From Clostridia bacterium (lineage in GTDB: Bacteria > Bacillota > Clostridia > DUPQ01): DNA of 6,148 nt. Shown here piece by piece: positions 1 to 5,129 of the stretch. Both the position numbers and the translations under genes were made by a program. The stretch's first letter is position 1. The number at the start of each line of letters is the position of its first letter. The stretch is from positions 1 through 6,148 of the forward strand of contig JAUUZV010000155.1 in the NCBI GenBank assembly GCA_030592085.1, in the 5' to 3' direction. The notes below the pieces were generated by a model that saw only the letters and a list, made by a program, of their open reading frames with translations, was not told the origin of the DNA and made no database searches.

Positions 1-875
1 ATAAGTGAATAACCATATGTGAATCCAAGTATCTTTTCAGCTAAATCATTGGTTAAATAACTTCTTAATATGTCCCCTTCTCTTGCAGGTAGATAAGTAA
101 CTTCTCTTTTATAGTCATAAACTTGTTTCATAATTTTAAAAAGTTCATTAATTGATACTTCCAAAGCAGTGGAAATATTTATTGTAAAATTTTCATTAGA
201 CTGTATAGTTAATAAATTAGCTTTAGCAATATCTTTTACAAACACAAAATCTCTAGTTTGTGTACCATCTCCATATATTAAACATTCTTCATCATTTCTC
301 ATTTTTGTAGTAAATATGGAAACCACTCCACCTTCACCTTCAGAATTTTGTCGTGGACCATACACATTTGCATATCGTAATATACCGAAAGACAGTTGAT
401 GGGATTTAGCATACATTTTTATGTATCTTTCAGGAATTTCTTTTGATAACCCATAGAAGGATTCTGGATTCTTGTTATGTTCTTCATCAACACCTAGATA
501 TTCAGGATTTCCATAAATAGCTGCACTTGATGCATATACTATTCTTTTTACTTTGTGTCTAACACACATTTCTAAAATATTAACAGTTCCCATTATATTG
601 ATATTTGCATCTTTTCTAGGTTCCTTTAACGAAGTCTGTACATCAATCTGTGCTGCATGATGACATACAACATCAGGTTTTGTTCTCTCGAAAAAAGTAT
701 TCAAATCAGAATATTGTAAAATATCACCAATGAACAAATTTGCTTTTTTGTTTAAATTATCTATCGATCCAGTTGAACAATCATCATAAATTACAACTTC
801 ATGATTATTATCGATTAAAATATCAACAATATGAGATCCTATAAATCCTAATCCACCAATAACTGCAACTTTCAT
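1..875 (-). CDS. NAD-dependent epimerase, UDP-glucose 4-epimerase-like extended SDR (3' end cut by window)
   Basis: The frame opens with ATG at 875-873 and stays open for 291 codons to the window edge, so the last part (about 15-25 residues by family length) is missing. It is an extended short-chain dehydrogenase/reductase. The Rossmann nucleotide loop GGLGFIG is at residues 7-13, followed by an acidic pair (D31-D32) at the end of strand 2, HHAAQ at 72-76, the catalytic-region SSAAIYG at 116-122, the active-site YGLSK (Y141, K145), RYANVYGPRQ at 167-176 and GDGTQTRDFVFVKD at 202-215. This is the pattern of GalE and its relatives, which interconvert C4 epimers of UDP-hexoses through a 4-keto intermediate with bound NAD, in the cytosol. 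A TGGAG site at 887-883, inside the end of the mutase gene, lies 7 bases before the ATG. The upstream stop is separated from this ATG by one base. The family is secure. The substrate (UDP-Glc/Gal, UDP-GlcNAc/GalNAc, or a uronic acid or other sugar nucleotide) is not decided. Confidence 0.9.
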   Translation of the reverse strand, partial: MKVAVIGGLGFIGSHIVDILIDNNHEVVIYDDCSTGSIDNLNKKANLFIGDILQYSDLNTFFERTKPDVVCHHAAQIDVQTSLKEPRKDANINIMGTVNILEMCVRHKVKRIVYASSAAIYGNPEYLGVDEEHNKNPESFYGLSKEIPERYIKMYAKSHQLSFGILRYANVYGPRQNSEGEGGVVSIFTTKMRNDEECLIYGDGTQTRDFVFVKDIAKANLLTIQSNENFTINISTALEVSINELFKIMKQVYDYKREVTYLPAREGDILRSYLTNDLAEKILGFTYGYSL

Positions 876-876
876 A

Positions 877-2283
877 TTATATCTCCAAAAAATCTTTCAT
901 CACTTGACACACATTATCAGCCTGTTCTTTATTAGGCATTTCAGCAAATACTCTTAATAGCGGTTCTGTACCTGAGAATCGTGCAATAATCCAACCATTA
1001 TTTTCAAAATTAACTTTAACTCCATCCATATAATTTGTGTTTTTTACCTTATATGGGAAAGTAGGTAGTTTTTTTTCATTATACAGCAAGTTTACCAACT
1101 CAGTTTTTTTATCTTCTTTAAATGAAAAAGCATTTTCCACCATAATTCGATACCCATATTTATCATATAGTTTTTTTAACAATTCAGATATTTTTAATTT
1201 TGTAACACAAATCATTTCAACTAAAAGGGTGGCTGCAAAGATTCCATCTTTTCCTTTTATATGTCCTCTTATAGTTAATCCACCACTTGACTCGCCACCA
1301 ATAACTGCATCTGTTTCTTCCATTTTTGAACTAATATGTTTAAATCCAACTGGGACTTCATGACAAACCGAACCAAAATCTTTTGCTAAATCATCTAATA
1401 GATTTGTAGTAGCAAGATTTCTAACAACATCACCTTTCCATCCTTTATAAACTACTAAGTAGTAATATAAAAGAGCTATTATTTCATTTGGATGAATAAA
1501 ATTCCCCAAATCATCAATAACACCTAATCTATCTGCATCTCCATCAGTTCCTATTCCTAAATCATAATCCTCTTCTATGACAAGTTGAGTTAATCTACCT
1601 AATGTAGAAGCACTAGGTGAAGGTAATTTTCCTCCAAAAAGCGTATCATGTCTATCGTTTATAACTTCTAAATCACATCTAAGCGTAAGTAAAATAGTTT
1701 GTAAACAAGTCTTTGACACACCATACATTGGATCAAGTAATATTTTTAATCCTTCATCTTTAATAGCTTGATTATTAACTAAATTTAATATGTTATCTAT
1801 ATAATCATTAAATGGATCAATTATTTTTATTAAGCCAACTTTTAAACCTTCATCATAATCAATAATTTTAATATCACTAACTTTTTTAATCGCTTGTTCT
1901 AATAAGTCAGTAGTTTCCATTGAAGCGTCTCTTCCTCCAAAAGTAAATAGTTTTATTCCGTTATATAAAGCTGGATTATGGCTAGCTGTTACGGCAATGC
2001 CATAGTAAGCTTTTACTCTCTTAACTTCAAACATTACCATAGGTGTTGGTGCATTTTTATTAATAAACATAACCATAATGCCATTACCTGCAAATACTTC
2101 ACTAATCCATTTAGCTCCAATATCTGATAAAAAACGTCTGTCATAACCAATAATAATTGGTTTATTAAGCTGGTTGCAATCTATTATTAATTCACTTAAA
2201 CCTTGACCTAATAGTTGAATGTTTTTTTTTGTAAATTCATCTCCAATAATAACTCTCCAACCGCCAGTCCCAAACTTAATCAT
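877..2283 (-). CDS. alpha-D-phosphohexomutase (phosphoglucomutase/phosphomannomutase family)
   Basis: The 468-residue protein has the full four-domain signature of the alpha-D-phosphohexomutase superfamily. These are an N-terminal FGTGGWR (residues 4-10), the phosphoserine loop TASHNP with catalytic S101 (99-104), the Mg-binding loop DGDADR (247-252), the sugar-binding loop GGESSGG (329-335) and the C-terminal phosphate-binding loop RFSGTEP (435-441). Length is normal and all catalytic elements are intact. Family members interconvert hexose-6-phosphate and hexose-1-phosphate in the cytosol. The sugar-binding loop is neither the GEMSGH type common in bifunctional PMM/PGM nor exactly the GGEESGG type of some phosphoglucomutases, so the sugar is left open. 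The gene starts with ATG overlapping the TGA of the nucleotidyltransferase gene by 4 bases. A strong AAAGGAG site at 2295-2289 sits 5 bases upstream. Within the operon it would feed hexose-1-phosphate to that nucleotidyltransferase. A run of nine A residues falls in codons 18-21. Confidence 0.95.
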   Translation of the reverse strand: MIKFGTGGWRVIIGDEFTKKNIQLLGQGLSELIIDCNQLNKPIIIGYDRRFLSDIGAKWISEVFAGNGIMVMFINKNAPTPMVMFEVKRVKAYYGIAVTASHNPALYNGIKLFTFGGRDASMETTDLLEQAIKKVSDIKIIDYDEGLKVGLIKIIDPFNDYIDNILNLVNNQAIKDEGLKILLDPMYGVSKTCLQTILLTLRCDLEVINDRHDTLFGGKLPSPSASTLGRLTQLVIEEDYDLGIGTDGDADRLGVIDDLGNFIHPNEIIALLYYYLVVYKGWKGDVVRNLATTNLLDDLAKDFGSVCHEVPVGFKHISSKMEETDAVIGGESSGGLTIRGHIKGKDGIFAATLLVEMICVTKLKISELLKKLYDKYGYRIMVENAFSFKEDKKTELVNLLYNEKKLPTFPYKVKNTNYMDGVKVNFENNGWIIARFSGTEPLLRVFAEMPNKEQADNVCQVMKDFLEI

Positions 2284-3026
2284 GCTCTCTCCTTTAATAG
2301 TTTTTCAACAAATAATAATTCTTCTAATGTATTAGCTCCATAAATTTCATCAGAGCCATTTAGTTGATAAGTTGTAACCATAAAATCATTTCTTTTCATT
2401 ATTTCTGGAACTTCAGTTAAATAGTATTCATGTTGCTTATTGCAATTACCAACTTGATTTAAACAGGTAAATAGTTTTTCACTATCACATACCATTACTC
2501 CCACGTTAAGCTCTCTTATAAGTTTTTCTTCGCTATTACAATCTTTATCCTCTACTACCTTTATAACCTCACCTAGACTATCACGAATGATTCTACCATA
2601 CTTTGGTAATGGATCATTACCATCAACAGTAGCTGTTAAGATTGTACAATCAGCATGTTCAGTTTCATGAATTTCTAACATTTTTTTGTAGGTATCTTTT
2701 GAAAATAAAGGCATATCACCAAATGTTATTAAAACAGGTCCTTTATAGTCATGAAGGGCTGGATATGTACAAAGTGTTGCATGACCAGTACCTAACTGTT
2801 CTTTTTGAAAAACATAAGTATATTTTTTATTTGTGTGTTCAATAATAGTTTCTTTTTTATAACCGACAACTAAAATAATTTCATCACTAAAAGAAGTGTT
2901 TTCAATAACATAGTCAATCATTGGTTTATTATTAACTTTTCGCATTGCTTTTGGCGATTCATGATTTTCGCTCATTAATCGTTTGCCTTTTCCACCTGCT
3001 AAAATAATTGTTTTCATATTACTCAA
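2280..3026 (-). CDS. sugar-1-phosphate nucleotidyltransferase, stand-alone GlmU N-domain-like
   Basis: The 248-residue protein has a nucleotidyltransferase fold closest to the uridylyltransferase half of GlmU. The nucleotide loop LAGGKGKRL is at residues 9-17, then SPKAM with K26, QLGTGHA at 77-83, the metal-site GDMP with D104 (103-106), KYGRI (142-146), ELNVGV (172-177), EYYLTE (200-205) and YGAN with N232 near the end, matching GlmU's second metal ligand. It ends where GlmU's left-handed beta-helix acetyltransferase domain would begin, so it is a single-domain enzyme and not a whole GlmU. The expected reaction is sugar-1-phosphate plus NTP (probably UTP) to NDP-sugar plus pyrophosphate, in the cytosol. 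The start is chosen as TTG at 3026-3024 because AGAAGGAG (3040-3033) lies 6 bases before it. The ATG at 3017-3015, giving MKTIIL, is 15 bases away and is the alternative. It overlaps the kinase gene by 8 bases and the mutase gene by 4. Substrate is inferred only. Confidence 0.9.
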   Translation of the reverse strand: MSNMKTIILAGGKGKRLMSENHESPKAMRKVNNKPMIDYVIENTSFSDEIILVVGYKKETIIEHTNKKYTYVFQKEQLGTGHATLCTYPALHDYKGPVLITFGDMPLFSKDTYKKMLEIHETEHADCTILTATVDGNDPLPKYGRIIRDSLGEVIKVVEDKDCNSEEKLIRELNVGVMVCDSEKLFTCLNQVGNCNKQHEYYLTEVPEIMKRNDFMVTTYQLNGSDEIYGANTLEELLFVEKLLKERA

Positions 3027-4122
3027 CTCTTACTCCTTCTGCCGCTTTTACCAGCCTTGTTGGATATCCTGCTTTATTTATTTCTTTTATAATATCACTA
3101 GCTACAAATTCATTCGCAAATATATAACAACATCCTCCACCACCTGAACCATTGATTTTTCCACCAGTTGCTCCATTATCATATGCAATTTTTAAGATTT
3201 TTTCTATAGCTACTGTTGATAATCGCAAACCCTCTCGTAAATTTTGATGGTGCATTTTTAAATTCTTACCAAAACTTTCATGAGTAACCCTATTAGCTGA
3301 TTGTTCTTTTATAAAATCACAAAGAATTTTATAGTTATTAATTGCAGCTTTAAATGCATTCTTATCTTCTTTTAAAACCATTGATAAATATTCATTGGAA
3401 TTATTGTTTTTAACCATCTCTCTAATAGACGGTGTATTTGATAATGCTCTTATTACTGGATCTTTAGCGTTTTTTAGCACTTTTATTGTATCTTTTTGTT
3501 GTTTTGAATCAACTAGTATAAACACACCTTTTGGGATTTTAGTTATCTTTGTAACAACAGGTTTATCAAACACTTTAAAATCAATATGACAAACACCACC
3601 ATAGACACTTGCTATATGATCCATTTTCCCACCTGGTTCATTAAATTCAGTAACTTCTGCATTGTATGCTAATTCAACAATTGCTTGTTTGTTATTTTTT
3701 ATATCAGCATCTATCATTTCTAAAACAGCTTTTATAAAGGCAATTATCATAGTACTTGATGAGCACATACCTTTACCAATTGGAATTTCTGAATCCATTG
3801 TAACAGTAAATCCAGAAGAAACATCATAACCTCGCTTTTTAATAACATTTATTGCACTCTTAAAATAATCTCGTTTATTTTCATAAATAATATCATCATT
3901 AACCAAAAACTGCTTAATTTCATATTGCTTCTTATCATTTTTTTGATTTAATGTATCAATGGAAGAGTCTTTAATGTATATAACAGCTAAACCATCACTA
4001 CGCTTATCAATAGTGGCATAGAAACGTAAGTCAATTGCCATGGCAACTACTTCTAATGATAAGTAGTCAAGGTGTTCTCCATAGAGACACAATCGACTAG
4101 GTGTCGACACAGTAATGCTCAT
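3019..4122 (-). CDS. GHMP-family sugar kinase (probable anomeric sugar-1-kinase)
   Basis: The 367-residue protein carries the GHMP kinase motifs in order. Motif 1 is PSRLCLYGEHLDY at residues 8-20 and resembles the galactokinase GEHTDY motif. Motif 2, the ATP-binding loop, is PIGKGMCSSST at 114-124. NEPGGKMDHIASVYGG (161-176) has D168 in the position expected for the catalytic base. Motif 3 is GGKINGSGGGGCC at 320-332. Such enzymes phosphorylate a small-molecule hydroxyl with ATP in the cytosol. The galactokinase-like first motif and the adjoining nucleotidyltransferase suggest phosphorylation at C1 of a free hexose or amino sugar. The sugar is unknown: galactose, N-acetylhexosamine, fucose or a heptose phosphate are all possible. 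Motif 2 (GKGMxSS) also recalls the PduX threonine kinase branch, but the context does not fit that role. The ATG at 4122 follows a strong AGGAGG site (4133-4128) by 5 bases. The gene overlaps the next one by 8 bases and follows the only real gap in the operon. Confidence 0.9.
   Translation of the reverse strand: MSITVSTPSRLCLYGEHLDYLSLEVVAMAIDLRFYATIDKRSDGLAVIYIKDSSIDTLNQKNDKKQYEIKQFLVNDDIIYENKRDYFKSAINVIKKRGYDVSSGFTVTMDSEIPIGKGMCSSSTMIIAFIKAVLEMIDADIKNNKQAIVELAYNAEVTEFNEPGGKMDHIASVYGGVCHIDFKVFDKPVVTKITKIPKGVFILVDSKQQKDTIKVLKNAKDPVIRALSNTPSIREMVKNNNSNEYLSMVLKEDKNAFKAAINNYKILCDFIKEQSANRVTHESFGKNLKMHHQNLREGLRLSTVAIEKILKIAYDNGATGGKINGSGGGGCCYIFANEFVASDIIKEINKAGYPTRLVKAAEGVRVE
3033..3040 (-). promoter_or_regulatory. 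ribosome binding site deciding the TTG start of the nucleotidyltransferase gene
   Basis: The minus strand reads AGAAGGAG inside the last codons of the kinase gene. It is 6 bases from the TTG at 3026 and 15 bases from the first ATG at 3017. Normal Shine-Dalgarno spacing is about 5-9 bases, which favours the TTG. The ATG start would give a cleaner family N-terminus and a one-base spacer after the kinase stop, so it is not excluded. Confidence 0.6.
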
Positions 4123-4140
4123 AATTCCCTCCTGTTTTTG

Positions 4141-4152
4141 CTATATATATAG
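4141..4152. repeat. 12-base perfect palindrome in the gap before the kinase gene
   Basis: CTATATATATAG reads the same on both strands. It lies 8-19 bases upstream of the AGGAGG site of the kinase gene. It could overlap the start point of an internal promoter or be a protein-binding site, but in DNA this AT-rich a TA-repeat palindrome can arise by chance. No function is assigned. Confidence 0.4.
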
Positions 4153-4177
4153 TAATAGAATCTATTAATAAAAGCAA
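4149..4177 (-). promoter_or_regulatory. possible weak internal promoter before the kinase gene
   Basis: On the minus strand TTGCTT (4177-4172, three of six consensus bases) is followed after 17 bases by TACTAT (4154-4149, four of six). Spacing is ideal for a vegetative sigma factor, and the site lies in the only intergenic stretch. The match is weak and AT-rich DNA yields many such pairs, so this is only a candidate secondary start for the sugar-nucleotide genes. Confidence 0.25.
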
Positions 4178-4182
4178 TAGAT
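4160..4182 (-). other. short AT-rich inverted repeat (hairpin) after the VanZ-like gene
   Basis: On the minus strand ATCTATT (4182-4176) pairs perfectly with AATAGAT (4166-4160) around a 9-base loop. The stem has a single G-C pair and is not followed by a T run, so it does not look like an intrinsic terminator. It overlaps the candidate promoter. It may be a processing or stabilising element, or chance. With the palindrome and the Shine-Dalgarno site it makes up nearly all recognisable content of the 62-base gap. Confidence 0.3.
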
Positions 4183-4184
4183 AA

Positions 4185-4598
4185 TCACTTTCTAAAAAGT
4201 ATTATTGCTGTAAATGCACCTAATGAATCAATAAAAACATCCATTAACATAAATGCCCTTCCTGGTACAAATATCTGATGTATTTCATCAGTTAATGCAT
4301 AAACTATACAAAATATTAATGATATAAGAATAATATTTTTTTTAGAATATAACCTAAAACTTTTTATTGTTAAAAATCCCAATATAAAATATTCTACAAA
4401 ATGGGCACTCTTTCTAATAATAGTTACAAATAAGTCACTTTTTATAAATATTGAATTAACAAAAATAGTACCTAACCAATCAGTTAAGAAAAAAGTATTA
4501 CTCATTGAATCAGTAGCAGTTAAACTTGAGTTATAAAATATTAAACTCATCCATATTAAAAGAGCTATTGGATAAATTATCTTACAATACTTCTTCAT
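4185..4598 (-). CDS. VanZ-family small membrane protein
   Basis: The 137-residue hydrophobic protein has about four membrane segments, near residues 5-22, 64-80, 88-102 and 117-135. It carries the VanZ-family signatures RKSAHFVEY (62-70), TDEIHQIFVPGRAF (103-116) and DVFIDSLGA (120-128). VanZ of the vancomycin-resistance transposon gives low-level teicoplanin resistance by an unsettled mechanism. Most relatives, including those in polysaccharide clusters, have no known role. The sequence supports an integral membrane protein tied to envelope glycan work, but no reaction. Its ATG overlaps the LoaP stop in an ATGA arrangement. The bases before it (A-rich, AACAAAAAACC) hold no Shine-Dalgarno sequence, so translation probably depends on ribosomes finishing the upstream gene. 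Length is a little short but usual for the family, and nothing appears broken. A glycopeptide-resistance role should not be assumed from the name. Confidence 0.88.
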   Translation of the reverse strand: MKKYCKIIYPIALLIWMSLIFYNSSLTATDSMSNTFFLTDWLGTIFVNSIFIKSDLFVTIIRKSAHFVEYFILGFLTIKSFRLYSKKNIILISLIFCIVYALTDEIHQIFVPGRAFMLMDVFIDSLGAFTAIILFRK

Positions 4599-5128
4599 GG
4601 TTTTTTGTTAAGCATATTCACAGCTAGTTCAACAAGTTTCTCTTCACCGCCAACTGATAATCTTACTTTTGCTCGTCCCTTTCTTTTATTAACAGATACA
4701 ATAATTCCTTCCATTGCTTCAAGTGGTCCATTAACAACAAATATAGCTTGTCCTTCCATATAGATATCTGAGCTACCAATGGCATCATCATTACTAAAAC
4801 GAAGCAAATGATTAATTAATTCAATTTCATCTTTTAACATTGGAATAGGACCTTTTTCATTTTTTATTAAATAATATACACCTGGTATATTTTTCATTTG
4901 ATAATAATCAGTTTTTTCAAATTTTCCTTGAAAAAGAATATAACCTGAAAAAAGTGGTCTAAGAATCATAACCCATTTTTTGCTATGGCGTTCTCGCATC
5001 ACTCGTTTTGGTGCATAAAACTTATACTTATCACCAAATGCTTTTTCTAGATGTTCAACAATAGATTGCTCGTTATTTGTTTTTACAAATAGTGCAAACC
5101 AATCATCATTTGTTATTTGTCCCCACAT
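4595..5128 (-). CDS. loaP: LoaP-like NusG-family transcription antiterminator
   Basis: The 177-residue protein is a specialised NusG paralogue. The NGN domain spans about residues 8-110 and begins with the typical tryptophan (W10, WFALFVKT). It includes YAPKRVMRER (38-47), the family's PLFSGYILFQ (58-67) and IPGVYYLI (81-88). A short linker leads to a KOW domain near 130-175 with GPLEAMEGIIVSVNKRKGRAKV (key positions G134, G141, K148-K150). The RKGRAKVRL region and the polysaccharide context fit LoaP better than RfaH or housekeeping NusG. LoaP proteins bind RNA polymerase and a leader-RNA hairpin and allow read-through of terminators in long biosynthetic operons. Translation starts at ATG 5128, one base after the TAA of the sugar transferase, with a modest AGGGA site (5138-5134). 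The target hairpin would be expected in the operon leader, beyond the window. The alternative is a UpxY-like NusG paralogue, which also serves capsule operons. Confidence 0.87.
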   Translation of the reverse strand: MWGQITNDDWFALFVKTNNEQSIVEHLEKAFGDKYKFYAPKRVMRERHSKKWVMILRPLFSGYILFQGKFEKTDYYQMKNIPGVYYLIKNEKGPIPMLKDEIELINHLLRFSNDDAIGSSDIYMEGQAIFVVNGPLEAMEGIIVSVNKRKGRAKVRLSVGGEEKLVELAVNMLNKKP

Positions 5129-5129
5129 A

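Noticed and set aside
169..399. Plus-strand open frame over the epimerase gene
   Set aside because: It lies antisense to a well-conserved SDR frame, has no recognisable motif and no convincing ribosome site.
1..875. Possible broken epimerase gene, as no stop is present
   Set aside because: The frame reads 291 codons without interruption and keeps all SDR motifs in order; it simply runs off the window.
1037..1363. Plus-strand open frame of 108 codons over the mutase gene
   Set aside because: Antisense to a complete, motif-rich phosphohexomutase; the Phe/Ser/Leu-rich product is what reversed AT-rich codons produce.
2642..2845. Plus-strand open frame over the nucleotidyltransferase gene
   Set aside because: Antisense shadow without domain signals or upstream regulatory elements.
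3019..4122. Naming the kinase galK, hddA or pduX
   Set aside because: Motif 1 is galactokinase-like but the ATP loop and remaining sequence do not settle the substrate; HddA partners GmhA/GmhB are absent here and no cobalamin or propanediol genes are nearby.
4160..4182. Hairpin as a rho-independent terminator after the VanZ-like gene
   Set aside because: The stem has one G-C pair and no T run follows; downstream genes are clearly part of the same pathway.
4185..4598. Glycopeptide resistance gene
   Set aside because: Only family-level VanZ similarity; no VanR/S/H/A/X companions and the context is polysaccharide synthesis.
2280..4598. Mollicute genetic code (UGA as Trp), suggested by the AT-rich DNA
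   Set aside because: TGA ends the nucleotidyltransferase and VanZ-like genes exactly at ATGA overlaps, and Trp is written TGG.
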